A stretch of 64,000 nt of DNA from Tractidigestivibacter montrealensis. GTDB taxonomy: Bacteria > Actinomycetota > Coriobacteriia > Coriobacteriales > Atopobiaceae. The notes below the pieces were generated by a model. It worked only from the letters and a program-made list of their open reading frames with translations. It searched no databases and had not been told where the DNA came from. The first letter of the stretch is position 1. Each line of letters starts with the position of its first letter. This document shows positions 1 through 8,406 of this stretch, one piece after another. Position numbers and translations under genes: made by a program. The stretch spans positions 270,232-334,231 of the forward strand of contig NZ_JANSKA010000003.1 of the NCBI RefSeq assembly GCF_024741235.1. The letters run 5' to 3'.

Positions 1-591
1 AAGCATCTCAAGGTCGACGGTGACGTTATCGGCACCGGCCTCGATGGCCTCTTGGAGCGAGAGCGGAGTCTTGAGGGAAGCCGCGCTGACCACGCAGTCG
101 ATGTTGTGGGCAACGAAGGCCTGCTTGATGCGGCGCACGACTTCGATGCCATCCCCGCCGTTCTTGTCGAGCCTGCTCACGTAGACGGCAACGTATGAGG
201 CGCCCGCCATGGCCGCGAGCATCGCCTGGTTGAAGGTGTAGACGGCAGTGCAAGAGGTGGCAATGCCGGCATTCTTGAGCTCGCGAATTGCCTTGAAGCC
301 CTCCGGACATGCCGGAATCTTCACGAAGGTGTTGCCCGGAACAGCCTTGACCATTGCCTTGGCGTCCTCCACGAGCTCCTCTGCAGTGTCTCCCATGGCC
401 TCAAGGAAGAAAGGAGTTTCCTCACCGATGACGCCACGGATGTCCAGCGCATTCTGCACGAAGGACTTGCCGGTACCCTTGAGGCAGTTGACGGCAATGG
501 AGGGGTTCATGCTGAAGCAGTTAACGGGATAGATGCTACTGGCGGTCTTCACCATTTCAAAGTCGCCGGTATCGAGACAAAATTCAAGCAC
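1..591 (-). CDS. Fructose-6-phosphate aldolase / transaldolase-like protein (C-terminus beyond window)
   Basis: Class I aldolase of the small transaldolase (FSA/TalC) family, which makes or breaks a ketose phosphate through a lysine Schiff base. The visible 197 codons match the family throughout: LDTGDFEMV at the start, a NPSI motif, the FVKIPA segment with the expected Schiff-base lysine near residue 91, and TAVYTFNQAMLAA followed by YVAVYVSRLDKNG. The start is a GTG at 591, set by an AGGAGA ribosome site that overlaps the stop of the IID gene. The frame is open to the window edge, so about the last 20-30 residues are missing. It is the last visible gene of the mannose-type PTS operon, which suggests it acts on the imported sugar phosphate. 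The exact substrate cannot be read from the sequence. Confidence 0.85.
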   Translation of the reverse strand, partial: MLEFCLDTGDFEMVKTASSIYPVNCFSMNPSIAVNCLKGTGKSFVQNALDIRGVIGEETPFFLEAMGDTAEELVEDAKAMVKAVPGNTFVKIPACPEGFKAIRELKNAGIATSCTAVYTFNQAMLAAMAGASYVAVYVSRLDKNGGDGIEVVRRIKQAFVAHNIDCVVSAASLKTPLSLQEAIEAGADNVTVDLEML

Positions 592-600
592 TAGATTCTC

Positions 601-1422
601 CTAACCGAGGATTCCGACGGCCCCAAGCGCGACGCCAAGGACCATGATTGCGATGATTTGTGCGAGGACGTTCACGCCCTTCTTGTTGAGGACGTACAGG
701 ATGCCGAACGCCGCCACCGGAAGAAGCTTCGGGAAGATGGAGTCGAGCGTGTCCTGAAGCGAGAACGCGGTGCCGCTGATATCAAAGGCGATGGGAGTCG
801 TGATGGCGACGTTTGTCGCAATCATGCCGCCTATGACCATGAGACCGACGATGGAGAGCGCGCAGGTAAGCTTCTGCATGGTGCTGGGATCGGAAACCTT
901 GGAGATGATATTCTCGCCCAGGCCGTAGCCATACTTCACGCCAAGGCAGCGCAGAGCAATGTTGACCGCGTTGAAGATAAGCAGAAACAGAAGCGGGCCG
1001 AAGGGAGAACCCGCCATGCACAGACCGCCCGCGATGCCGGTGGCGATGATGCGCAGGGTACCGCCGATGAGGGAGTCGCCGATGCCCGCAAGGGGTCCCA
1101 TGAGGGCGACCTTCATTGAGCTGATCGAGGAGGTGTCGAACTCCTCGTTGTTGGCGTTCTCCTCCTCCATGGCGCAGACGATACCGCCGATGAGGGGTTG
1201 CATGGTCGTGTGACAGTTGTAGAACTCGAGGTGACGCTGATAGGCGGCAATCCTGTCCTCGGGCCGGTCATAGAGCTTCTTGATCGCAGGGATCATCGAC
1301 CAGCAGAAGGCCATGTGCTGCTGGCGCTCGAAGTGCCATGCGTGAGACGTCGAGAAGGACCTGAGGAAGAGGCTCCTGAGTTCCTTCTTGCCAAGCTTCT
1401 TCGTTGCATCGCTAGAACTCAT
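601..1422 (-). CDS. PTS mannose/fructose/sorbose-family IID component
   Basis: Membrane subunit IID of a mannose-class phosphotransferase system, which forms the translocation channel with IIC. The 273-residue protein has the usual IID start (LRSLFLRSFSTSHAWHFERQQHMAFCWSMIPAIKKLY), a central glycine-rich membrane-associated part with MGPLAGIGDSLIGGTLR, and hydrophobic segments near the C-terminus, at normal family length. Its ATG overlaps the end of the IIC gene by 11 bases, so the two are translationally linked. The family covers mannose, fructose, sorbose, N-acetylgalactosamine and fructosyl-amino-acid uptake, so the substrate is undecided. Confidence 0.93.
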   Translation of the reverse strand: MSSSDATKKLGKKELRSLFLRSFSTSHAWHFERQQHMAFCWSMIPAIKKLYDRPEDRIAAYQRHLEFYNCHTTMQPLIGGIVCAMEEENANNEEFDTSSISSMKVALMGPLAGIGDSLIGGTLRIIATGIAGGLCMAGSPFGPLLFLLIFNAVNIALRCLGVKYGYGLGENIISKVSDPSTMQKLTCALSIVGLMVIGGMIATNVAITTPIAFDISGTAFSLQDTLDSIFPKLLPVAAFGILYVLNKKGVNVLAQIIAIMVLGVALGAVGILG

Positions 1423-2191
1423 TGTCGTCCTCGCCTTCCGTCATCAAAGCCGAGCCCTGGCTGGGCATAAAGATGTGTGCCATAAAGAGAATCCCGACTA
1501 TCACAACCGCGAAACAAACAATGCCCAGGACCGGAACGCCAAGGTACGCCGCGAGGACAAAGCCCAGCAGGAGGAAGACCGCGGTCTCCTTAGAGGCAAT
1601 CATGGTCACAAGCTGGGCAAAGCCGAGCGCAGGGAGAATGCCGGTCGCGATGGTGATGCCAGCGGTGAGCCACGCCGGAATCGAAGCGACAAAGGCGGAT
1701 ACCGCGTCGCCGCCGAACATGAACGCCACAAAACCAATGACACCAAAAGTCACGTCAAAGAGAAAACCGTTGGCAAGAAACACCGCGGAGATGCCCTTAT
1801 CATTGTCCTCGGCGGCAAACTTGTCTGCCGTTCGAGCCATAAGCGGGGTAATCACGCCATAGAAGAGGTTCACCACAAAGGCAGAGAGAATCGCCGCAGG
1901 CATCGCGATGGTGACCGCTGTGTCGATGCCGTTGCCCGTGCTGATGGCAAAGGCGGTGCCCAGCACCGAGCCGACGATCATGTCAGGCGGAATGGATGCG
2001 CCGATAGCCTGCATGCCCATAAAGACGAGCTCCAGCTGGAAGCCGATGATCACTCCCTGAGACACGTCGCCCAGCGCAATGCCGACGAGCATGCCAAGGA
2101 CCAAGGGTCTGCCCAACATTGCCGTGCCGACGAAGTAGTCGGCCTTTCCCACAAAGATAATCAGAGCGATAAGAAACGCTTGAAAAGCCAT
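1412..2191 (-). CDS. PTS mannose/fructose/sorbose-family IIC component
   Basis: Polytopic membrane permease subunit of the mannose-class PTS. The 259 residues are almost wholly hydrophobic and carry the typical IIC segments RPLVLGMLVGIALGDVSQGVIIG and LELVFMGMQAIGASIPPDMIVGSVLGTAFAI. The start at 2191 follows a strong GAAGGAGGGG ribosome site. It lies between IIB (31-base gap) and IID (11-base overlap), the conserved order IIA/IIB-IIC-IID of this family. Acts in the cytoplasmic membrane together with IID. Confidence 0.94.
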   Translation of the reverse strand: MAFQAFLIALIIFVGKADYFVGTAMLGRPLVLGMLVGIALGDVSQGVIIGFQLELVFMGMQAIGASIPPDMIVGSVLGTAFAISTGNGIDTAVTIAMPAAILSAFVVNLFYGVITPLMARTADKFAAEDNDKGISAVFLANGFLFDVTFGVIGFVAFMFGGDAVSAFVASIPAWLTAGITIATGILPALGFAQLVTMIASKETAVFLLLGFVLAAYLGVPVLGIVCFAVVIVGILFMAHIFMPSQGSALMTEGEDDNEF

Positions 2192-2222
2192 TGCCCCTCC
2201 TTCAACTTACTGTCCGCCACAA

Positions 2223-2696
2223 TCAGAGGTCCTTCTCGGAAAGAACGACCTTCTTGTCCTTTGCTACCTGCCTCACCTCGACTTCCACGCCATCGCGGAC
2301 GAGGCCGCGGACGACCTCTACCTCTTCATCGGTTAGATGGACCGCACTGCCGAAGCTGCGGGTCGTCTCGGAGCTCTTTACGGTGCCGCCCAGATTCAGC
2401 GAGGAAATGCCACACTCGCGGACCAGCCTCTCGGCATCCGCAATGCTGCCGGTAACGATGAGCAGACGATATTTGTCGGTTACGCCGCTTTTGATTGCCT
2501 TGATGGAGTCGTCGACGCCCTTGATAACCAGCTTTATGCCCACCGGCTTTGCCAGCCGCATCGTCTTCATGCGGACCTCGTTGGATGCCACTTCGTCAGA
2601 GACGATAAGAATGGCATCGGCTCCCAGAGCATGGCTCCAGGAGAATGCGACCTGGCCGTGGAGCAACCTGTGGTCCACCCTGCATAGCTTGATCAT
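2223..2696 (-). CDS. PTS mannose-family IIB component
   Basis: Cytoplasmic IIB phosphocarrier that passes phosphate from IIA to the sugar during transport. The start was placed at ATG 2696, giving MIKLCRVDHRLLHGQ, because it fits the family and lies behind AAGGAAAGG; an upstream ATG at 2723 would add nine residues and lacks support. The histidine of RLLHGQ (residue 13) is the expected phosphorylation site. At 157 residues it is of normal length for a single-domain IIB. The preceding isomerase gene ends 33 bases upstream. Confidence 0.93.
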   Translation of the reverse strand: MIKLCRVDHRLLHGQVAFSWSHALGADAILIVSDEVASNEVRMKTMRLAKPVGIKLVIKGVDDSIKAIKSGVTDKYRLLIVTGSIADAERLVRECGISSLNLGGTVKSSETTRSFGSAVHLTDEEVEVVRGLVRDGVEVEVRQVAKDKKVVLSEKDL

Positions 2697-2729
2697 CTTT
2701 TTTCCTTTCCTTGGTTGATGCACGCCTGG

Positions 2730-3563
2730 CTAAATCGTTTGAAGGCACTTCTCGAACAGGGCTTTTGTCTCGGCTAGATACCCTGCCGGATCTTGGAAGC
2801 TCATTGGGTGCACGTACTCAAGCGAGAAGCCCCCTTTGTAACCGGCTTTCTTGAATGAAGCGAGAATGCCTCGCATATCCAGGTTGCCGTGGCCCCAAGG
2901 CATATGTCCCGTAGGAGTACCGTCCACGAAATGGCAGTGCGCGATGTCGCTGCCGAACGCGCTGAACCAATCGTCGACAGTCTCGCCCGCGTCGCTCATG
3001 GCGCCAAGGTCAAGCGTGAGCTTCAGGCTGTCGCTATTCACTGCATCCTTGATGTTGGCAATCTGCGCTATCGTTGGCGCGATCTGGGAGGATTTACCCC
3101 AGATGCTCTCAAGCACGAGAGTGACCCCCCGAGCATGCGCGTAGACCGAGAGCTCTCTCAGCATGTCGATGCTTCGTACGCGCGCTTCGTCGACCTTCTC
3201 GTCAAAGTAATTCCAGCCGGGGGTCACAAGAACCTTCGGGCAGCCAATGGCCTCAGCAAGATCAATCACCCTGTGGAAGTAGGAGCGCGTATTGCCAACG
3301 AGGAGTTCGCCGCGAGCCGCCATGTTATTGGGCTTTGGATTGTTCTGCTCGCCACAGAGGCACTTGATCTGAACTCCGTACTCACGCATGAGAGCCTTGA
3401 GCTTTGAAGGGTCCTCCGAGAACTGCCCGTTGATAAGAAAGTGCTGGGGACAAAGCCAGATCTCTGCATTATGCAGACCTGTTTTGGCGCAGGACTCAAA
3501 GAACTTCTCGAGGTCGAAGTACCTGAACGAGATGTTCATCGGGTAAAGGGACTGGACATCCAT
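2730..3563 (-). CDS. Sugar phosphate isomerase/epimerase-like TIM-barrel protein
   Basis: Member of the xylose-isomerase-like TIM-barrel superfamily that isomerises or epimerises sugars using a divalent metal. From the start chosen at ATG 3563 (277 residues), the expected ligands are E152 in VLES, D185 in LTLDLG, H211 in AHCHF and E249 in SLEY. The ATG lies one base after the IIA stop; an in-frame start at 3596 inside IIA is possible but less likely. An isomerase between PTS subunit genes suggests conversion of the imported sugar phosphate to the form cleaved by the aldolase at 1-591. That role is inferred; a ketose 3-epimerase is an equal alternative. Confidence 0.8.
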   Translation of the reverse strand: MDVQSLYPMNISFRYFDLEKFFESCAKTGLHNAEIWLCPQHFLINGQFSEDPSKLKALMREYGVQIKCLCGEQNNPKPNNMAARGELLVGNTRSYFHRVIDLAEAIGCPKVLVTPGWNYFDEKVDEARVRSIDMLRELSVYAHARGVTLVLESIWGKSSQIAPTIAQIANIKDAVNSDSLKLTLDLGAMSDAGETVDDWFSAFGSDIAHCHFVDGTPTGHMPWGHGNLDMRGILASFKKAGYKGGFSLEYVHPMSFQDPAGYLAETKALFEKCLQTI

Positions 3564-3564
3564 G

Positions 3565-3975
3565 TCAGAAATCCTCGCCACAGTCCTGGCCGACATCGAG
3601 CAGGTCGTTGCAGACCATGATGGAGTCCCTGCAAGAGTCGACTGCCGCCCTTACGGCCGCGAGGTCGGGATTTGCGTCAGAGAGAATCTCGACGAGCAGG
3701 GGCATGTTCATGCCGCAGACGAGCGTAAAGTTATTCTCGGCAAGGGCGGCCATGAACTCGTTGTTCACGCTGCCGCCAAAGAGATCGGTAACGACGAGCA
3801 TCTCCTCGCCGGGAACCTTACGCGCCAGCACGTCTTTGACCTGCTGGGCTAAGGTGATGTCCGGGTCAACGTATGCGCAGAGCGTTGTCAGGTCCGGCAA
3901 TTCCCCCAAAATGATGCCAAGGGTATCTTTCATTCCCTCAGCAAGACGACCGTGCGATGCCAGAACTACCTGCAT
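3565..3975 (-). CDS. PTS mannose-family IIA component
   Basis: Cytoplasmic IIA phosphocarrier, phosphorylated by HPr and passing phosphate to IIB. The protein starts MQVVLASHGRLAEG, with the phospho-acceptor histidine at residue 8, and has TDLFGGSVNNE and CGMNMPLLVE, both typical of the ManX IIA domain. At 136 residues it is a stand-alone IIA rather than the IIAB fusion of enteric ManX. It is the first gene of the operon, about 50 bases downstream of a good promoter. Confidence 0.94.
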   Translation of the reverse strand: MQVVLASHGRLAEGMKDTLGIILGELPDLTTLCAYVDPDITLAQQVKDVLARKVPGEEMLVVTDLFGGSVNNEFMAALAENNFTLVCGMNMPLLVEILSDANPDLAAVRAAVDSCRDSIMVCNDLLDVGQDCGEDF

Positions 3976-4021
3976 ATCGGGACTCCAAACTTTGTTATCC
4001 GCTGTAATATTGTCATTGCAG

Positions 4022-4049
4022 ATTATATGACGTGATGTAACAAATGCAA
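4022..4049 (-). promoter_or_regulatory. Sigma-70-type promoter of the mannose-family PTS operon
   Basis: On the minus strand, TTGCAT (4049-4044) and TATAAT (4027-4022) are separated by 16 bases, 47 bases before the IIA start. A perfect -10 box in an otherwise GC-rich region makes this a credible promoter. The heptamers TTTGTTA and TAACAAA flank the -10 and leader region as an inverted pair and could be an operator. Confidence 0.7.
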
Positions 4050-4680
4050 GACAAAGAGAACATTTCTGCTTGCAGCCCCGCGAACGGTCGCGAATAACCG
4101 GTGGATGGGTTTAAGCCCGACGCAGCACCTGAAGTAGCTGCCGCCTGAAGTAGCTGTCACCTGAAGCCTGGAGGCTGTCCGCGAAGTCCAAGTTGCACGG
4201 AGGAGCAGAGACGCAAGGCGACCGAGGCGGCCAGACGCTCGGCGGCCTTCATTGACCGAATATCATCTCACCGTGTCCAGGGACACGACCCTCGTGGTCG
4301 AACTGCTCAATTATCGTGACCACGAGGGCCAATTCTTGGTAAACATCGACGCGCGATCTGCCCAGCGTGTTCCAAGACCGGCTTGTTCGCGGGTGTGTCA
4401 AGCTCGCGACAATCGCCGAGGGCGACCACTCGTATCTTAGAAAGAGTAGATGCAGCTGGTTTAATGCGATGCCGACGGCATGTGCCAGTTCTCCCCCTCG
4501 GGAAGCAATTGCGCGATATCGTTGATAAGGACTTGTACAAAGACGCCGATGCGGCGCATTTCCGGAAGCTTCACGGCTCCGGCATACACGAATCCTTACT
4601 CCCGTTCCCCCGAATACCGCCCCGTGCCTTGCTGTCACGAAACACGGGGAGTAAATAGCGAAATCGCAGGTGAAAGGGAG
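4050..4680. other. Region without a recognised gene; possible decayed coding remnant
   Basis: No intact recognisable gene is seen between the PTS promoter and the guaA terminator. One minus-strand frame from about 4600 to 4460 reads like real protein (GAVKLPEMRRIGVFVQVLIN is part of it) and then stops. Another minus frame continues openly to 4249 with the ending VPGHGEMIFGQ. This could be a frameshifted pseudogene, but neither part was assigned to a family, and chance open frames are common at this base composition. Confidence 0.3.
4128..4166 (+). repeat. Short tandem repeat, 16-base period
   Basis: CCTGAAGTAGCTG occurs at 4128-4140 and again at 4144-4156, and the first seven bases recur at 4160-4166. 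This gives two full copies and a partial one with a 16-base period, in a non-coding stretch upstream of the PTS promoter. Confidence 0.85.
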
Positions 4681-4681
4681 T

Positions 4682-4725
4682 AAAAAGGCAAAGAAAAGCC
4701 TCCGTTCCAACATGGGAACGGAGGC
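4682..4725 (-). terminator. Rho-independent terminator of guaA
   Basis: An 11-bp perfect stem (4698-4708 with 4715-4725, arm GCCTCCGTTCC) around a 6-base loop. Read on the minus strand it is followed by TTTTC and a further T-run. It lies 115 bases beyond the guaA stop. Confidence 0.85.
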
Positions 4726-4840
4726 TCGATAATCGAGTTTAATCACCAATGTCGCTGGTGGCTTTGCCGTGACCTTCGCACGAAACGAAACTCAGCAGCA
4801 CAGAGCAGCACTCAAAAGTGCAGGCCAGAACCCTGTCGGC

Positions 4841-6433
4841 TTACTCCCACTCGATCGTGGCTGGCGGTTTAGGCGTGACGTCATACACCACGCGGTTCAC
4901 ACCATCGACCTCGTCCACGATGCGGCTGGAGATGCGCCCGATCACGTCGTAGGGAAGCTTTGCCCAGTCGGCGGTCATGGCGTCTGTAGACTCCACCGCA
5001 CGGACGATGATGGGGCGACGGTACGTGCGCTCGTCACCCATCACGCCAACGCTCCTGATGTCGGGCAGCACGGCGAAGTACTGCCAGCAGGCGTGCTCGG
5101 AGTTGCGGTCGCCCGTCTCCTCGAAGAGACGCTGATTGTAGGCGTCAAGCTCCTCTCGCACGATGGCGTCGGCGTCCTTGAGGATGGCGAGCTTCTCGGG
5201 TGTGACCTCGCCGATGATACGGATGGCCAGGCCAGGGCCGGGGAACGGCTGGCGCCACACCATCTTGGCAGGCAGGCCGAGCGCAATGCCCAGCTCGCGG
5301 ACCTCGTCCTTGAAGAAGTGGTCGAGGGGCTCGATAAGGTCAAAGTGCACGCCCTCGGGGAACGGGATCAGGTTGTGGTGGCTCTTGATGGTTGCCGCCT
5401 TGCCGCCGGTCTTGCGCGCGCCGGACTCGATGATGTCCGGGTAGATGGTGCCCTGCGCAAGCATCTCCACGTCGCCGATCTTCTGGGCCTCGTCGAAGAA
5501 TACCTTCCAGAACTCGGTGCCAATGAGACGGCGCTTCTTCTCGGGGTCTGTCACGCCGGCGAGCATCTTGGCATAGCGCTCCTCGGCGTGCACGTGCACG
5601 AGCGGCATGTGGAACTGCTCGCGGAAAACCTCCTCGACCATCTCGGGCTCGCCCTTGCGAAGCATGCCGTGGTTCACAAACACGCAAGTGAGCTGGTCTC
5701 CGATGGCACGGTGCACCAAGGCCGCCACCACGGAGGAGTCAACTCCGCCAGAGAGGGCGAGAATCACCTTACGCGACCCAACCTGCTGGCGGATCTCCTC
5801 GACCTTCTGGTCGATGATACCCTCCATGGTCCAGTTCTTCTCGAGGTGGCACACGCCGAACAGGAAGTTCTCGAGCATGCGCGTGCCGTACTCGGTGTGG
5901 CGCACTTCAGGGTGGAACTGCGTGGCAAAGAGGCGACGGCGCGGGCACTCCATAACGGCCACGGGGCATGTGTCCGTACGGCCGGTGACCATGAAGCCCT
6001 CGGGGGCGCGGCTCACGGAGTCGCGGTGGCTCATCCACACCGTCTGGCCGCCCTCGGGTGTGCCGTCGAGAAGAACCGACGAGCCAAGGCGCGTGAGCGT
6101 TGCCGGGCCATACTCGCCCTTGTCGGTGTGTGCGACCTCGCCACCAAGCTTGACGGCCATGATCTGCTCGCCATAGCAGAAGCCCAAGATGGGGATGCCC
6201 AGCTCAAAGACGCGTGCGTCCATGTCTGGCGCGCCCTCGGCGTAGACCGAAGCGGGACCGCCGGAGAGGATGATGGCAGAGGGCGCCATTGCCGCAAGCT
6301 CGTCCGCGGAGATGTCGCACGGGACAATCTCCGAGTAAACGTGCAGGTCACGAACTCTGCGAGCAATGAGTTGCCCGTACTGGGCCCCAAAGTCAAAGAC
6401 AGCCACAAACTGCTTGGGCCTTGCCTCGGACAT
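4841..6433 (-). CDS. guaA: GMP synthase (glutamine-hydrolysing)
   Basis: Converts XMP, ATP and glutamine to GMP in the last step of guanine nucleotide synthesis. The 530-residue protein has an N-terminal class I glutamine amidotransferase domain with the nucleophile C86 in GFCYGEQ and H174/E176 in FHPE. The ATP-pyrophosphatase domain carries the P-loop LSGGVDSS near residues 228-234, and the C-terminal dimerisation domain ends in the family-typical TIEWE. Length is normal. The ATG at 6433 follows AGGAG. It stands alone, divergent from the LCP gene, with its own terminator. xpt, a purine salvage gene whose product XMP it would use, lies 7 kb away. Confidence 0.98.
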   Translation of the reverse strand: MSEARPKQFVAVFDFGAQYGQLIARRVRDLHVYSEIVPCDISADELAAMAPSAIILSGGPASVYAEGAPDMDARVFELGIPILGFCYGEQIMAVKLGGEVAHTDKGEYGPATLTRLGSSVLLDGTPEGGQTVWMSHRDSVSRAPEGFMVTGRTDTCPVAVMECPRRRLFATQFHPEVRHTEYGTRMLENFLFGVCHLEKNWTMEGIIDQKVEEIRQQVGSRKVILALSGGVDSSVVAALVHRAIGDQLTCVFVNHGMLRKGEPEMVEEVFREQFHMPLVHVHAEERYAKMLAGVTDPEKKRRLIGTEFWKVFFDEAQKIGDVEMLAQGTIYPDIIESGARKTGGKAATIKSHHNLIPFPEGVHFDLIEPLDHFFKDEVRELGIALGLPAKMVWRQPFPGPGLAIRIIGEVTPEKLAILKDADAIVREELDAYNQRLFEETGDRNSEHACWQYFAVLPDIRSVGVMGDERTYRRPIIVRAVESTDAMTADWAKLPYDVIGRISSRIVDEVDGVNRVVYDVTPKPPATIEWE

Positions 6434-6711
6434 GCGCGTCTCCTATCCCCGGCTGCTGCTGCCGGACAAAATGCGTATACGTTCTAGAGGATACTACCGA
6501 TTCCCCACCTCAAGGACCTCCAAGGATTGAGGACACCGTATGTCCGCCGGCATCGTCGAGCATCCTTCATGGAGCGTTCACGCCCGTCACGTATGATGGG
6601 CCAGTTATGGCGGTGCCCTGAGTGGCGCCAGCATCGAACAAGAACCGCACGACGTCCGTCCGGACACGGTTAGGGGGCCACTTGGCCGAGAGAAGAAGGC
6701 ACCACCGTCGC

Positions 6712-8313
6712 ATGTCGTCTGAGGAGCAGGGCCGCCTCTCCGCAGAGCGCTACGGCACGGGCGGCGGCCGGAACGCAGCCGGCTCTGACGCGCGCCAACC
6801 TCACAGCACACCGCTTGTGCAGGGCCGCCACGTCAATGCAGGCTCCTACTCCCATACCAGCGCCGCAAGCGACACTCACGCCGCTCACCTGCGCGGTAAC
6901 AACCCGGACGAGATGGACCACGCTGCGTCTCGCTCGGACGGTGTTGGCTACTACGTCTCAAAGCGCCAGCAGGCAAAGCGCAGCCACCGTGTGCTCAAGG
7001 TCGTGGTAATCTCGCTCGTCGCCGTCCTGGCCGTTGCGGGCGCCGCCTTTGCCTGGTACATCAACAGCATCAACAGCAAGCTCTCCAAGGGCATCGACTC
7101 GAGCCTCCTCAACCAGCTCGTTGCCCCCACCAAGACCGACGACCCCTTCTACATGCTTCTTCTCGGCGTTGACCAGGACGAGGAGCGTACGGAGGAGTGG
7201 GGCGCAGACCAGTCCAACTACCGCACGGACTCCATCATCCTGGTGCGCATTGACCCGCCCAACAAGAAGGTCACGCTCATCTCGATTCCCCGAGACACCA
7301 TGGTCGACATGGGCGAGCACGGAACGCAGAAGATCAACGCGGCGTACTCGTTTGGCGGCGCCTCCTACATGGTCGAACAGGTCTCCAAGCTCGCGGGCGT
7401 GAACATCTCGCACTACGCGGAACTCAACTTCGAAGAGTTCACCTCGGTTGTCGATACCCTCGGCGGCGTGGAGGTCACCCTGCCCGTCGCCGTGTCCGAC
7501 ATGGATTACGCTGGCATCGACCTGCCCGCCGGCACGCAGACCCTCAATGGCGAGCAGGCCCTTGGCCTCTGCCGCAGCCGTCACGCCTATGACGCCTACG
7601 GCGGCGGTGATTTCTACCGCTCCGCCAACCAGCGCATGGTCATCGCAGCTATCATCCGCAAGGTCCTCGAGAGCGACCCCGCCTCGTGGCCAAATCTCAT
7701 CTCCCAGCTGGCAGACAGCGTGACCACGGACCTCTCGGCAACGGACATCCTCTCGCTGGCCAATCAGTTCAAGGACTTGGACACCGAGAACGACATCTAC
7801 TCCGGTTCGGTGCCCACCACGTCGCAGTACATCAACAACCTCTGGTATGAGGTCGTGGACGAGGACGCCTGGAAGACCATGATGGAGCGCACCAACGCGG
7901 GCGAGCCGCCCTACTCGGACTCCTCGCAGGACTTCACCGCGGGCGTCGCCGGTTCCGTAAGCGCAGGCGGGGACGGCTCGGACTCCTCGGATACCACCAG
8001 CACCAGCTCCGACCCCGTATATTCTGGTTCCGTCCTGGTGCTCAATGGCACTGAGACCCAGGGAGTTGCCTCCAATGCCGCCAACGTCCTCACGGCGGCG
8101 GGCTTCTCTACCATCGCCGGAAACGCAGACTCGACGGGCCACACGACCACGACCATCGTGTACAACACGAGTAAGACAACCTCCGCGTTGGGTGAGGCAA
8201 AGGGCGTTGCCGAGAAGCTCGGACTTTCCGTCACGCCAACGGAGAACCCCGGTACCTACTCCGACAACTACGACGTGGTGGTTATTCTCGGCACCGACTA
8301 CAAGGGCAAGTAG
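6712..8313 (+). CDS. LytR-CpsA-Psr (LCP) family cell-wall ligase with C-terminal LytR_C domain
   Basis: Membrane-anchored enzyme of the family that transfers lipid-linked glycopolymers to peptidoglycan. A basic, low-complexity cytoplasmic N-terminus is followed by one membrane span (VLKVVVISLVAVLAVAGAAF). The LCP domain contains LLLGVDQDEE, RTDSIILVRIDP, ISIPRDT and KINAAYSFGG, with the conserved Arg/Asp residues. After a Ser/Gly-rich linker comes a LytR_C domain beginning SGSVLVLNGT. ATG 6712 (533 residues) follows a purine-rich AGAAGAAGG. An in-frame GTG at 6622 would add 30 basic residues but has no ribosome site. It is one of the few plus-strand genes here. Confidence 0.9.
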   Translation: MSSEEQGRLSAERYGTGGGRNAAGSDARQPHSTPLVQGRHVNAGSYSHTSAASDTHAAHLRGNNPDEMDHAASRSDGVGYYVSKRQQAKRSHRVLKVVVISLVAVLAVAGAAFAWYINSINSKLSKGIDSSLLNQLVAPTKTDDPFYMLLLGVDQDEERTEEWGADQSNYRTDSIILVRIDPPNKKVTLISIPRDTMVDMGEHGTQKINAAYSFGGASYMVEQVSKLAGVNISHYAELNFEEFTSVVDTLGGVEVTLPVAVSDMDYAGIDLPAGTQTLNGEQALGLCRSRHAYDAYGGGDFYRSANQRMVIAAIIRKVLESDPASWPNLISQLADSVTTDLSATDILSLANQFKDLDTENDIYSGSVPTTSQYINNLWYEVVDEDAWKTMMERTNAGEPPYSDSSQDFTAGVAGSVSAGGDGSDSSDTTSTSSDPVYSGSVLVLNGTETQGVASNAANVLTAAGFSTIAGNADSTGHTTTTIVYNTSKTTSALGEAKGVAEKLGLSVTPTENPGTYSDNYDVVVILGTDYKGK

Positions 8314-8337
8314 CCACACCCGCGCTCAAGGTTATAG

Positions 8338-8372
8338 GAGAGGGGCTCCCGACATTGTCAGGAGCCCCTCTC
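8338..8372 (+). terminator. Hairpin terminator after the LCP gene
   Basis: A perfect 12-bp stem (8338-8349 with 8361-8372, arm GAGAGGGGCTCC) 25 bases after the LCP stop and 35 bases before the convergent ychF stop. The T-run is poor on both strands, so its efficiency is uncertain. Confidence 0.65.
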
Positions 8373-8406
8373 TTGCTGCATCCAGTGCCTCGCGATAGTT
8401 TCTTGG

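Noticed and set aside
4769..6487. Long plus-strand open frame antisense to guaA
   Set aside because: Its composition (His, Leu, Val, Asp-rich) is what the complement of a high-GC gene gives. guaA on the other strand is complete and unmistakable. The same applies to the long frame antisense to groEL (11651-12856) and to most others like it.
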